From Clostridia bacterium (GTDB lineage: Bacteria > Bacillota > Clostridia > Oscillospirales > Acutalibacteraceae), in the NCBI GenBank assembly GCA_017623615.1, contig JAGAOT010000014.1, forward strand, positions 1-64,000: DNA of 64,000 bases. Direction: 5' to 3'. The notes beneath the pieces were generated by a model that saw only the letters and a list, made by a program, of their open reading frames with translations, was not told the DNA's origin and did no database searches. Position numbers and translations under genes: made by a program. How positions within the stretch are numbered: position 1 is the first letter of the stretch; each line of letters opens with the position of its first letter. Below are positions 1 through 8,150 of the stretch, piece by piece.

Positions 1-165
1 GACGAAGCTTTCGGTCTTATTGAAACAGTTGAAAAAGCGGCTCAGCTTTACATGATGACCGCTCACCTTCCCAGAGTTAACACAATCACCGATCCCGACC
101 TTGTTGAAATCGTTAAAGCATTCAAGATTGAAGACTTATACAGACGTGACTTTCTTAATCTTTGA
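1..165 (+). CDS. rhaD: Rhamnulose-1-phosphate aldolase, C-terminal end (partial)
   Basis: The window opens inside a reading frame that ends with TGA at 163-165; 54 residues remain. The stretch DEAFGLIETVEKAAQ resembles the C-terminal helix of class II aldolases of the RhaD type, where a similar FGLIDTAEK motif is found. RhaD splits L-rhamnulose 1-phosphate into dihydroxyacetone phosphate and L-lactaldehyde in the cytoplasm. The next gene, 22 bp downstream, is a lactaldehyde reductase, which fits this job exactly. L-fuculose-phosphate aldolase is the main alternative; the visible end fits RhaD better, but the catalytic part lies outside the window. Confidence 0.72.
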   Translation, partial: DEAFGLIETVEKAAQLYMMTAHLPRVNTITDPDLVEIVKAFKIEDLYRRDFLNL

Positions 166-187
166 TACATAACAGGAGGAAATAACA

Positions 188-1336
188 ATGGCCAACAGAT
201 TTGTACTTAATGAAACATCATACCACGGCAAGGGCGCTATTGCCGCTATTGCCGATGAATTCAAGGCAAGAAGCTTTTCAAAAGCTCTTGTTTGCTGCGA
301 CCCCGACCTCATCAAGTTCGGCGTTGCAGACAAGGTTTTCAACGTTCTTAAGGGCGCCGACATTGCTTATGACGTATTCAGCACAATTCAGGCTAACCCC
401 ACAATCGAGAATGTTCAGGCGGGCGTTGAAGCTTTCAAAGCAAGCGGCGCAGACTGCATCATCGCTGTAGGCGGCGGCTCATCAATGGACACAGCAAAGG
501 CTGTCGGCATTATCATTGCCAACCCTGAATTTGCAGATGTCCGTTCACTCGAAGGCGTTGCCCCCACAAAGAACAAGTGCGTACCCATCATCGCTGTTCC
601 CACAACAGCAGGTACTGCAGCTGAAGTTACAATCAACTATGTTATCACAGATGCACAGAACAACAGAAAGATGGTTTGCGTTGACGCTCATGACATCCCC
701 GTTGTTGCTGTTGTTGACCCCGACATGATGTCAACAATGCCCGCAGGTCTTACAGCTGCAACAGGCATGGACGCTCTCACACATGCAATCGAAGGCTACA
801 TCACCAAAGGCGCATGGGAGCTCAGCGACATGTTCCATATCAAGGCTATCGAAATCATTGCAAAGAGCCTTCGCGGCGCAGTTGCAAACACAGACGAAGG
901 CAGAGAGGGCATGGCTCTCGGTCAGTACGTTGCAGGCATGGGATTCTCAAACGTCGGTCTCGGTATCGTGCACTCAATGGCTCACCCCCTCGGTGCTCTT
1001 TATGACACACCTCACGGCGTTGCAAACGCTATCATTCTTCCCACAGTAATGGAATATAACGCACCCGCAACCGGCGACAAATACAGAGATATCGCAAAGG
1101 CTATGGGCGTTGAAGGCACAGAGGCTATGAGCATTGAGGATGCAAGAAAGGCTGCTATTGAAGCTGTTAAGCAGCTTTCAATCGATGTTGGCATTCCTGC
1201 TGACCTTAAGGAAATCGTTAAGGCTGAGGATATCCCCTTCCTTGCACAGAGCGCATTTGACGATGCTTGCCGCCCCGGCAACCCCAGAGATACAAGCGTT
1301 GAAGAAATCACCGCTCTTTACAATTCGCTCATCTGA
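188..1336 (+). CDS. fucO: Lactaldehyde reductase (iron-dependent alcohol dehydrogenase)
   Basis: FucO reduces L-lactaldehyde to L-1,2-propanediol with NADH, the redox-balancing step of anaerobic rhamnose and fucose use. The 382-residue length matches the E. coli enzyme, and long stretches are near-identical to it (for example GTAAEVTINYVITD and HPLGA). The nucleotide-binding GGGSSMD lies at 95-101. The iron ligands can be placed at D195, H199, H262 and H276. AGGAGG at 173-178 sets the ATG start. It follows the aldolase gene closely in one operon and is closed by a hairpin terminator. Confidence 0.95.
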   Translation: MANRFVLNETSYHGKGAIAAIADEFKARSFSKALVCCDPDLIKFGVADKVFNVLKGADIAYDVFSTIQANPTIENVQAGVEAFKASGADCIIAVGGGSSMDTAKAVGIIIANPEFADVRSLEGVAPTKNKCVPIIAVPTTAGTAAEVTINYVITDAQNNRKMVCVDAHDIPVVAVVDPDMMSTMPAGLTAATGMDALTHAIEGYITKGAWELSDMFHIKAIEIIAKSLRGAVANTDEGREGMALGQYVAGMGFSNVGLGIVHSMAHPLGALYDTPHGVANAIILPTVMEYNAPATGDKYRDIAKAMGVEGTEAMSIEDARKAAIEAVKQLSIDVGIPADLKEIVKAEDIPFLAQSAFDDACRPGNPRDTSVEEITALYNSLI

Positions 1337-1344
1337 TAAAAAAT

Positions 1345-1373
1345 GGGCACGGTTAAACCGTGCCCTTTCTTTA
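1345..1373 (+). terminator. Intrinsic terminator after fucO
   Basis: GGGCACGGTT pairs with AACCGTGCCC (1345-1365), followed by a T-rich stretch. The next gene's ribosome binding site follows at once, so some read-through into the epimerase gene is possible. Confidence 0.8.
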
Positions 1374-1385
1374 TAGGAGATAATT

Positions 1386-2258
1386 ATGAAATTCGGAATA
1401 TATTATGCATATTGGGAGCATGAATGGGGCGGCAATTTCCTGCCCTATATCGAAAAATGCAAAAGGCTCGGCTTTGACGTGCTCGAAGTTGCATGCGGTG
1501 CATTTCATCTTGAAAATGAAGAGTATTTCAGGGAATTGAAAAAATGCGCCGAACATAACGGCATGCTTCTTTCGGGCGGCTACGGTCCCAGACCCGAACA
1601 CAACCTTGCATCAACCGATTCTGCGGCTGTTGAAAAAGCATTTGCGTTCTATGCGGATGTTTTCAAAAAAATGGAAATAGCGGGAATTGACCGAATAGGC
1701 GGCGCGCTTTATTCCTATTGGCCCGTTGATTTTGCATCGGGATTTGATAAAAAAGCCGACACCGAGCGCAGCATAAAAAGCATGAGAAGGCTTGCCGATA
1801 TGGCGGCTGACCACGGCATAACGCTTTGTATGGAATCGCTCAACAGGTTTGAGGGCTACATGATAAACGAAGCCTATGAAGATGTTGAATATGTCAAGGC
1901 TGTTGACAAGCCGAATGTTAAGGCGATGCTCGACACCTTCCACATGAACATCGAAGAGGATTCAATGGTTGATGCCATTAAGCTGACTGAAGGCTATCTC
2001 GGCTCATTCCATGTGGGTGAAGCAAACAGAAGATGTCCCAATCCCAATGGCAGAATGGACTGGGAGGCAATCGGCAAGGCTTTGCGCGATATCAACTACG
2101 ACGGCTATGTTGTTATGGAGCCGTTTGTTCAGATGGGCGGTCAAGTAGGAAAGGATATTTCAATCTGGCGCGATATGTCGCACGGAGCAACGGAGGAAAT
2201 GCTCGACGCGGACGCGGCAGCTTCGGTTGCGTATTTGAGAAAGACATTCTGTAAATAA
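1386..2258 (+). CDS. D-allulose (psicose)/ketose 3-epimerase
   Basis: A 290-residue TIM-barrel enzyme of the D-tagatose/D-psicose 3-epimerase family, which inverts C3 of free ketoses using a divalent metal. The expected metal ligands are E150, D183, H209 and E245; E156, H186 and R215 fit the substrate-binding set known from Agrobacterium and Clostridium enzymes. GALYSYWPVDF and MLDTFHMNIEE closely match characterised clostridial allulose epimerases. The start is set by AGGAGA at 1375-1380. It lies directly behind rhaD-fucO, so its natural substrate might be a deoxy-ketose or a pentulose rather than allulose; that part is inference. Confidence 0.85.
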   Translation: MKFGIYYAYWEHEWGGNFLPYIEKCKRLGFDVLEVACGAFHLENEEYFRELKKCAEHNGMLLSGGYGPRPEHNLASTDSAAVEKAFAFYADVFKKMEIAGIDRIGGALYSYWPVDFASGFDKKADTERSIKSMRRLADMAADHGITLCMESLNRFEGYMINEAYEDVEYVKAVDKPNVKAMLDTFHMNIEEDSMVDAIKLTEGYLGSFHVGEANRRCPNPNGRMDWEAIGKALRDINYDGYVVMEPFVQMGGQVGKDISIWRDMSHGATEEMLDADAAASVAYLRKTFCK

Positions 2259-2264
2259 AAAAAT

Positions 2265-2299
2265 AACGGCATCGGAAATCACGGAAATCCGATGCCGTT
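2265..2299. terminator. Bidirectional terminator
   Basis: AACGGCATCGGA (2265-2276) pairs with TCCGATGCCGTT (2288-2299). A-rich DNA lies on the left and T-rich DNA on the right, so it can end both the epimerase transcript and the convergent decarboxylase-subunit transcript. Confidence 0.85.
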
Positions 2300-2312
2300 T
2301 TCTTTTGCATAA

Positions 2313-2585
2313 TTACTGCTTCTTTTCTTTCTTTTTCTTGGGACCTGATACATTGTTGAGCAAGCTTACGCAGCCGATAACAATACCCATAACGATAAAT
2401 ATACCGAGCATACCCTTGCCCATAATAGGTGCTGACTCCTTAAGTCCTTCGGGAGTCCAGTAATCTCTTGTTTCTGCAACTTCTGATATTGCCTCAACTT
2501 CTGCAACGGCATCCTCTGCAAGAAGAACGATTTCTTCAGCAACGGGAGCAGTTGTTTCCATAATTGTTGTTGTTTCCATTTTCAT
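2313..2585 (-). CDS. OadG-like small membrane subunit of a sodium-pump decarboxylase
   Basis: A 90-residue protein: an acidic, alanine-rich N-terminal half, one hydrophobic segment at about residues 55-77 (GMLGIFIVMGIVIG) and a lysine-rich tail (KKKKEKK). Gamma subunits of oxaloacetate or methylmalonyl-CoA decarboxylases are small single-span proteins, but they normally carry the membrane segment near the N-terminus; here it is near the C-terminus. The gene starts 9 bp after the beta-subunit gene and has AGGAGG-type spacing, so the pair is almost certainly co-translated. The assignment rests mainly on this neighbour. It is probably an accessory or assembly subunit. Confidence 0.6.
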   Translation of the reverse strand: MKMETTTIMETTAPVAEEIVLLAEDAVAEVEAISEVAETRDYWTPEGLKESAPIMGKGMLGIFIVMGIVIGCVSLLNNVSGPKKKKEKKQ

Positions 2586-2594
2586 TTCCTCCTA

Positions 2595-3752
2595 TCACTG
2601 AGCAAGTGCGCCGCCGACAAGCGTTAGAATAAGACCGCCTGCGATAACGGATGCAACCTGACCCGAAACGTTAACGCCGATTGAATGCATGAGAAGGAAG
2701 TTCTGATTATCCTCTGCAAGACCCATCTTGTGAACAACTCTTGCAGACATGGGGAACGCGGAAATGCCCGCCGCACCAATCATGGGGTTAATCTTGTTCT
2801 TGCTGAAGAGGTTCATAATCTTTGCAATCATGATGCCGCCGAAGGTGTCAACGATGAATGCAACAAGACCAAGAATCATGATAAGGATTGTATCAAGCTT
2901 GAGGAAATCCTCTGCAACCATCTTTGATGCGATTGTGAAGCCGAGGAAAATTGTGATAAGGTTTGCGAGAACGTTCTGCGCTGTTTCTGAAAGTGAATTA
3001 AGAACACCGCATTCTCTGATAAGGTTGCCGAACATAAGGAAGCCGATAAGGGCTGTTGCGTCGGGTGCAACCATACCAACGATGATTGTTACAACGATGG
3101 GGAAGAGAATCTTTGTGAGCTTTGAAACCTTTTTGCCCGTGTAATTCATACGGATAAGGCGTTCTTTCTTTGTTGTGCAAAGCTTGATGATGGGGGGCTG
3201 AACAATGGGGACGAGAGCCATATAAGAATAAGCCGCAACCATGATAGCCGCCGTGTAGTTTGAATTAAGCATATTTGCAACAAAGATTGATGTGGGGCCG
3301 TCTGCCGCGCCGATGATGGCGATTGAAGCCGCATCCTTGAGTTCAAAGCCGAATACGGATGAAAGGCAGAGGGTGAAGAAAATACCGAACTGCGCCGCCG
3401 CGCCGAAAATCATAAGCTTCGGGTTGGTCAGAACAGGCTCAAAGTCAATCATTGCGCCGATGCCGATAAACAGAATGAGCGGGAAAAGCTCGTGGCTGTC
3501 AATACCAATCTCAAAAAGGAAATCGATAACGCCTCTTACGCCCGTTGCCGCTTCGCCTTCCGCAACGGGAGGGATGGGCAGGTTAACAAGAATTGCGCCG
3601 AAGCCCATGGGGAGAAGCAGAGTAGGCTCCATTTCTTTTTTGATGGCGAGGAAAATCAGCAAACCGCCGATTATCCACATAATGACCTGTTTGGGGTCAA
3701 TGAACTGCAAATTTCCAAAAATGTCTGTTGCGATTCCGGTGATAAAACCCAT
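2595..3752 (-). CDS. Sodium ion-translocating decarboxylase, beta subunit (OadB/MmdB/GcdB family)
   Basis: An integral membrane protein of 385 residues with about ten hydrophobic segments. GAADGPTSIFVAN and the C-terminal GVNVSGQVASVIAGG are hallmarks of the Na+-translocating beta subunit, which decarboxylates carboxybiotin and pumps Na+ out. The ATG at 3750-3752 is preferred because GGAAGG lies just upstream; a longer in-frame start would add an unlikely basic tail. The subunit cannot work without a carboxyltransferase alpha subunit and a biotin carrier, and neither is in this window; the only partner here is the small downstream gene. The substrate (oxaloacetate, methylmalonyl-CoA or glutaconyl-CoA) cannot be told. 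Confidence 0.93.
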   Translation of the reverse strand: MGFITGIATDIFGNLQFIDPKQVIMWIIGGLLIFLAIKKEMEPTLLLPMGFGAILVNLPIPPVAEGEAATGVRGVIDFLFEIGIDSHELFPLILFIGIGAMIDFEPVLTNPKLMIFGAAAQFGIFFTLCLSSVFGFELKDAASIAIIGAADGPTSIFVANMLNSNYTAAIMVAAYSYMALVPIVQPPIIKLCTTKKERLIRMNYTGKKVSKLTKILFPIVVTIIVGMVAPDATALIGFLMFGNLIRECGVLNSLSETAQNVLANLITIFLGFTIASKMVAEDFLKLDTILIMILGLVAFIVDTFGGIMIAKIMNLFSKNKINPMIGAAGISAFPMSARVVHKMGLAEDNQNFLLMHSIGVNVSGQVASVIAGGLILTLVGGALAQ

Positions 3753-3773
3753 TTTGAAAATCCTTCCTTTCTT

Positions 3774-3796
3774 AAAACGTTTTGTAAACGCAAATC
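3774..3796. promoter_or_regulatory. Operator-like, near-cre sequence
   Basis: AAAACGTTTT is a perfect palindrome (3774-3783) and runs into TTGTAAACGCAAA, which resembles a CcpA cre box but misses the conserved C near its end. It lies between the proximal promoter and the start of the decarboxylase beta subunit. Confidence 0.3.
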
Positions 3797-3802
3797 GAAA
3801 AT

Positions 3803-3831
3803 ATATTAACATTTATTCTGATATATTTCAA
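3803..3831 (-). promoter_or_regulatory. Proximal promoter of the decarboxylase beta subunit
   Basis: On the minus strand TTGAAA (3826-3831) and TAATAT (3803-3808) are separated by 17 bp, about 50 bp upstream of the start codon. Confidence 0.6.
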
Positions 3832-3865
3832 GCTTTATTAACAAAAAAGTCATATTTATTTTTAT

Positions 3866-4003
3866 AAAAATCAAGCACCGATTTGTTTCCAAACCGATGC
3901 TCACACAGAATTGTTTTAACACATTCGTCTTTTTGCATGTGAATATATAACAAAAATGCAGAATTTGCGGGGGTTTATAGTGCAAACCTCCAAAAAATTG
4001 CAA
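3866..4003 (-). ncRNA. Candidate attenuated leader or small RNA upstream of the decarboxylase subunit
   Basis: A second minus-strand promoter (TTGCAA 3998-4003, 18 bp, TATAAA 3974-3979) would start RNA near 3967. About 70 nt later a stem of 11 pairs (3874-3901, two of them G-U on this strand) is followed by TGATTTTT, a terminator-like arrangement, still 110 bp before the beta-subunit start. The product would be either a short stable RNA of about 100 nt or a leader that attenuates the operon. The two G-U pairs make the hairpin a fold of the minus-strand RNA specifically. No known riboswitch motif was recognised. Confidence 0.35.
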
Positions 4004-4019
4004 GATTTTAAAATAACAC

Positions 4020-4048
4020 TTGCAAAATCGCTTGGCATATTATAGAAT
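4020..4048 (+). promoter_or_regulatory. Promoter of the aminotransferase gene
   Basis: TTGCAA (4020-4025), a 17-bp spacer, then TAGAAT (4043-4048). The ribosome binding site GGAGG and the ATG follow about 40 bp later. Confidence 0.7.
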
Positions 4049-4086
4049 ATAAAACATTGAGCGATAAAATTCGGAGGTTTTTCAAA

Positions 4087-5352
4087 ATGAACATTCAAAA
4101 TTTATCCCGCGAGCAGCTTCAGGAACGCCTTGGCATGCTCATGCAGGAATATAATTCATATAAGGCTCTCGGCTTAAAGCTTGATATGTCCAGAGGCAAG
4201 CCCGGCGCAGACCAGCTTGAATTGACAAATGACATGCTTGACCCCGCCCTGCTCGGCGATTTCAAGGCTTCAAACGGCTTTGACGTTCGCAACTACGGCG
4301 TGCTCGACGGAATCCCCGAATGCAAAAAGCTCTTTTCGGAAATTCTTGACGTTGCCCCCGAAAACCTTATTGTTTTCGGCAACGCAAGCCTCACAATTAT
4401 GTATGATTACATTGCGCAGTGCATGCTCTTCGGCGCAGGTGCAGAGCCTTGGGCAAAACAGAGCGGAATCAAATTCCTCTGCCCCGTGCCCGGCTATGAC
4501 AGACATTTCGCAATCCTTGAGCATTTCGGCATCGAGATGATTAACATTCCCTCAAACGAAAACGGCCCCGATATGGGCATGATTGAGGAGCTTGTGAAGG
4601 ACGAAAAGGTTAAGGGCGTTATCTGCGTGCCTATGTATTCAAACCCCTCCGGCATCACCTATTCCGACGAAACCGTTCGCCGCTTTGCAGCTCTTAAGCC
4701 CGCAGCAAAGGATTTCAGGGTTATTTGGGACAATGCTTATTGCATTCACCACATTAACGACACTCACGACAAGCTTCTCAACATTTTTGATGCCGCAAAA
4801 GAAAACGGCACGGAGGATTTCTTTATTGAGGTTACCTCAACTTCAAAGGTCACCTTCCCGGGCGCGGGCATTTCCGTGCTTGCCGCTTCTGATAATAATA
4901 TTAAAGCAATCAAAAGCCGCATGACAATCCAGACTATAGGCTATGACAAGATTAACCAGCTCCGCCATGTTAACTATCTTAAGGATAAGGCGGGCGTTGA
5001 GGCTCACATGCAAAAGCATGCCGCTGTTTTAAAGTCCAAGTTTGATGCAGTTCTCGATGCGTTCGAAAGCACGCTTGCAGGCAAGGGCATTGCTTCATGG
5101 ACCGTTCCCAACGGCGGCTACTTCATCAGCCTTGATGTTTATGAGGGCTGTGCAAAAAGAACGGTTGCCCTCTGCAAGGAAGCGGGCGTTACGCTCACGG
5201 GAGCAGGCGCAACCTATCCCTACGGCAAAGACCCCGAGGATAAAAACATCCGCATTGCCCCCACCTTCCCGTCAAGGGACGAACTCTGCAAGGCGGTTGA
5301 GATTCTTTGCCTTTGCGTTGAAATTGCCGCAATCGAAAAGATTCTCGGTTAA
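4087..5352 (+). CDS. PLP-dependent aminotransferase, probable aspartate aminotransferase (type Ic-like)
   Basis: A 421-codon fold-type I aminotransferase resembling the aspartate aminotransferase group first defined in Corynebacterium (Pfam Asp_aminotransf, PF12897). MSRGKPG near the N-terminus, NYGVLDGIPE, the VWDNAYCIHH-type aspartate-tyrosine motif and STSKVTFPGAG with the PLP lysine are all visible. It probably interconverts aspartate/2-oxoglutarate and oxaloacetate/glutamate in the cytoplasm. ATG 4087 is chosen because CGGAGG lies 9 bp upstream; the frame stays open ten codons further but without a ribosome binding site. Its transcription terminator appears to lie inside the convergent deacetylase gene. 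Confidence 0.85.
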   Translation: MNIQNLSREQLQERLGMLMQEYNSYKALGLKLDMSRGKPGADQLELTNDMLDPALLGDFKASNGFDVRNYGVLDGIPECKKLFSEILDVAPENLIVFGNASLTIMYDYIAQCMLFGAGAEPWAKQSGIKFLCPVPGYDRHFAILEHFGIEMINIPSNENGPDMGMIEELVKDEKVKGVICVPMYSNPSGITYSDETVRRFAALKPAAKDFRVIWDNAYCIHHINDTHDKLLNIFDAAKENGTEDFFIEVTSTSKVTFPGAGISVLAASDNNIKAIKSRMTIQTIGYDKINQLRHVNYLKDKAGVEAHMQKHAAVLKSKFDAVLDAFESTLAGKGIASWTVPNGGYFISLDVYEGCAKRTVALCKEAGVTLTGAGATYPYGKDPEDKNIRIAPTFPSRDELCKAVEILCLCVEIAAIEKILG

Positions 5353-5359
5353 GCTGAAC

Positions 5360-6223
5360 TTAACTTATTCCCATTTTTTCAAAAAAGCTCTCGGAGCTTA
5401 TACCGTCAGGTCTGTTATATCTGCCGAGCCCGAATAACCAATCGGGTTCGGCTTTTTTTATTATGTTTACCCTTTCTTCGCAGGTGAACGCCATTTTAAT
5501 GCCGCATTTTTTTAATATTTCGGCGCTTTCCTTGCTGTAGCTTCCGAAAGGGTATGCAACGGCAATCGGCGCTTTGCCGGTGTGTTTAAGCATCTCCTCT
5601 TTCATTTTTAACATATCGGCAGTTAAAAATTCACTGTATTGCTCAAAAGTTTCGCTTTTTTTCTTTTTCATGCCCGAACGGTTACCCGTGTTTTTATGCA
5701 AATCATAAGAATGGCTTTGTATATCAATTATTTTTCCCGACGACATTTCTTTTATTTGTGACCAGTTCAGGTTAGAATAATTAAGGTTATGGTCATCAAG
5801 CTCTGTATAATAATCCGTAAGAGCTCCCACAACAAAGCCGACAGCGGTGAATCCGTATTTTTCAAGCAGAGGCAAGGCGTATTCATAAAGCGTTTCGCAG
5901 CCGTCATCAAAGGTTATCATAACCGCCTTTTCGGGAATATCCCCTTTCCCCTGCGAAAAATCCAGAAGCTGCTGCACGGTAACGGTGCCGTAGCCCTTTT
6001 CTTTAAGAAATTTCAAATCCTTTTCAAGCTGTTCAAGGGTCAGGACATAACGGCCTGCGCGGGATTCGGACTTTGTGAGCTGATGATACATCACTATCGG
6101 CAGGCTGACAGACTCTCCGTTTGATGAAACGGAAATCGCCTTTGCCGCCGCACATATCATCAAAGCCGCTGAAACAAATATTGCGGCAACGGAAATATAT
6201 GATTTTTTCAGTTTGAATATCAT
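5360..6223 (-). CDS. Polysaccharide deacetylase family protein (CE4), membrane-anchored
   Basis: The N-terminus has a single hydrophobic segment (about residues 9-29), then the CE4 NodB domain: VMYHQL, TFDDG (catalytic and metal aspartates), SHSYDLH (metal histidines) and YPFGSY. Such proteins remove acetyl or related groups from peptidoglycan or other surface glycans outside the cell. The start at 6223 (ATG) is preferred over an in-frame TTG seven codons earlier because GAAAGGG sits just upstream of the ATG. The stop lies only 7 bp from the stop of the convergent aminotransferase gene. Confidence 0.85.
   Translation of the reverse strand: MIFKLKKSYISVAAIFVSAALMICAAAKAISVSSNGESVSLPIVMYHQLTKSESRAGRYVLTLEQLEKDLKFLKEKGYGTVTVQQLLDFSQGKGDIPEKAVMITFDDGCETLYEYALPLLEKYGFTAVGFVVGALTDYYTELDDHNLNYSNLNWSQIKEMSSGKIIDIQSHSYDLHKNTGNRSGMKKKKSETFEQYSEFLTADMLKMKEEMLKHTGKAPIAVAYPFGSYSKESAEILKKCGIKMAFTCEERVNIIKKAEPDWLFGLGRYNRPDGISSESFFEKMGIS
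5423..5461 (+). terminator. Terminator of the aminotransferase gene, inside the deacetylase coding region
   Basis: GCCGAGCCCGA (5423-5433) pairs with TCGGGTTCGGC (5442-5452, one G-U pair), followed by TTTTTTTA. It lies about 70 bp past the aminotransferase stop, within the 3' part of the convergent gene, where the same bases encode KKAEPDWLFGLGR. Confidence 0.8.
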
Positions 6224-6366
6224 TCTCTCACACCCTTTCTTCAAATATATTGACTTTGCGGGTCTTATAGAATATTTTCAGAAATTATTTATTTTCTATT
6301 GAAAAATCCAAAATTTTACTATATATTTAAATTTGTGATGAACAACTCAAATCACGGAGGTGCGCT

Positions 6367-8109
6367 GTGACTGTTTTTAATTTTATATCATTGCTCGGCG
6401 GCCTTGCCCTTTTCCTTTTCGGAATGAGCACCATGTCGGGCGGGCTTGAGAAAACCGCGGGCGGCAAGCTTGAAAAAATCCTGAAAAAGATGACCGACAG
6501 ACCCATCAAGGCTCTTTTGCTCGGTGTCGGCATAACGGCAACAATCCAGTCATCATCCGCCGTTACGGTTATGCTGGTCGGTCTTGTTAACTCGGGCATA
6601 ATGCAGCTCGGTCAGTCCGTGGGGGTTATAATGGGCTCCAACATCGGAACAACGGTTACCGCATGGATATTGAGCCTTGCGGGCATTGAGAGCGACAATT
6701 TCTTTATCAGCCTGCTCAAGCCCTCGTCATTTTCGCCGATAGTTGCATTTATCGGCATTCTGCTTGTTATGGTTGCAAAGAAAAGCCGTTCAAAGGATGT
6801 CGGCAGCATATGCCTCGGCTTTGCCGTTCTCATGTTCGGCATGGAGATGATGAGCGATTCAATGTCGCCTCTTTCCGAAATGGAAGAATTCCGCCAAATC
6901 ATGGTTATGTTCAATAACCCGATTCTCGGCTTGCTTGTGGGCATTGTTTTAACCGCCGTTGTTCAAAGCTCCTCGGCAACCGTCGGCATTTTGCAGGCGC
7001 TTTCATTAACCGGCGCGCTTTCCTACAGCATGGCAATCCCCATAATTATGGGTCAGAACATCGGCACATGCGTTACCGCGCTCATTTCCAGCATCGGTGT
7101 CAGCAAAAACGCAAAGCGCGTTGCGGCAATCCATGTTTATTTCAATCTTATCGGCACAGCCGTTTTGCTCGCGGCATTTTACGGCGCAAACGCAATATTT
7201 GACTTTGCGTTTGCCGACTCAGCCATTGACCCCGCAGGCATTGCGATAGTCCACAGCATTTTCAACATTACAACAACTGTTTTGCTTTTCCCGTTTTCAA
7301 AGCAGCTTGAAAAGCTTGCAAGAAAAACCGTTAAGGAATCCGGCGGTCAGAAGGCATTCATTGACGAAAGACTTCTCAACTCCCCTTCCCTTGCAGTTTC
7401 GGAAAGCCGCAACTATGCAGTTAAAATGGGCATGCTTGCCATAGATACTCTGCTTGAATCTGTTTCATTGATTGAAAATTACGACAAAAAAATTGCCGAC
7501 AAAATCACCGAAAACGAACAGGTGCTTGATGATTTTGAGGACAAGCTCGGCACATTTCTTGTTAAAATTTCAAGCCATGATTTAACCGACACAGACAGCA
7601 ATACGGTTGCTACTCTGCTGCATGTTATAGGCGATTTTGAAAGAATCGGCGACCACGCGGTTAACATTATGAAAACCGCAAAGGAAATCGACGAAAAGCA
7701 AATTCATTTTTCCGACAAGGCAACCGAAGAATTGGCGGTTGCAACAAACGCCATAAAAAAGATTTTAGAATTAACCGAAAAATCCTTTGCAGAAAACAAT
7801 CTTCAGCTTGCGCTTGATGTGGAGCCGCTTGAGCAGGTTATTGACGGCATTATTTCCGATATCAAGAGCAGACACATTTCCCGCCTGACGGGCGGCAACT
7901 GCACGATTGAGCTCGGTTTTGTGCTTTCAGATTTGCTCACAAACTATGAAAGAGTTTCCGACCATTGCTCCAACATCGCCGTTTGCCTTATCCGAATCAG
8001 CGAATCCGTGTTTGATGCCCACGAATACCTTAACGAATACAAGACCTCGGGCAACGAAGAATTTACAAAAAAATTCAAGGGCTTCAAAGAAAAATATATA
8101 TTACCATAA
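6367..8109 (+). CDS. Na+/phosphate cotransporter with C-terminal PhoU domain (NptA/YjbB-like)
   Basis: A 580-residue protein. The first ~310 residues form the duplicated NptA membrane domain with two QSSS signatures (61-64 and near 200). From about 350 onward there are two helical PhoU-like repeats (DFERIGDHAVNI and NYERVSDHCSNI). It imports phosphate with sodium, and the PhoU part may gate transport or bind metal. Translation starts at GTG 6367, six bases after CGGAGG. It stands alone, closed by a strong hairpin, and there are no pst or pho genes nearby. Confidence 0.9.
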   Translation: MTVFNFISLLGGLALFLFGMSTMSGGLEKTAGGKLEKILKKMTDRPIKALLLGVGITATIQSSSAVTVMLVGLVNSGIMQLGQSVGVIMGSNIGTTVTAWILSLAGIESDNFFISLLKPSSFSPIVAFIGILLVMVAKKSRSKDVGSICLGFAVLMFGMEMMSDSMSPLSEMEEFRQIMVMFNNPILGLLVGIVLTAVVQSSSATVGILQALSLTGALSYSMAIPIIMGQNIGTCVTALISSIGVSKNAKRVAAIHVYFNLIGTAVLLAAFYGANAIFDFAFADSAIDPAGIAIVHSIFNITTTVLLFPFSKQLEKLARKTVKESGGQKAFIDERLLNSPSLAVSESRNYAVKMGMLAIDTLLESVSLIENYDKKIADKITENEQVLDDFEDKLGTFLVKISSHDLTDTDSNTVATLLHVIGDFERIGDHAVNIMKTAKEIDEKQIHFSDKATEELAVATNAIKKILELTEKSFAENNLQLALDVEPLEQVIDGIISDIKSRHISRLTGGNCTIELGFVLSDLLTNYERVSDHCSNIAVCLIRISESVFDAHEYLNEYKTSGNEEFTKKFKGFKEKYILP

Positions 8110-8115
8110 AAAATG

Positions 8116-8150
8116 CCGCCGAGACCTCAACGGTTTCGGCGGTAATTTTA
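8116..8150. terminator. Terminator shared by the phosphate transporter and nanK
   Basis: CCGCCGAGACC (8116-8126) pairs with GGTTTCGGCGG (8132-8142), with A-rich and T-rich flanks for the two convergent genes. Confidence 0.82.

Larger units (their letters stand above)
3753..4086. other. 334-bp intergenic region with divergent promoters and a hairpin
   Basis: No convincing coding region lies here. It holds a rightward promoter for the aminotransferase, two leftward promoter candidates for the decarboxylase subunit, an inverted repeat over one of them (GGAGGTTT paired with AAACC-CC, 3969-3990), and a terminator-like hairpin readable on the minus strand (3874-3901). Confidence 0.7.

Noticed and set aside
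3806..4003. Short protein-coding frames on the minus strand before the decarboxylase subunit
   Set aside because: No ribosome binding site, AT-rich composition and no recognisable motif; a leader or small RNA explains the features better.
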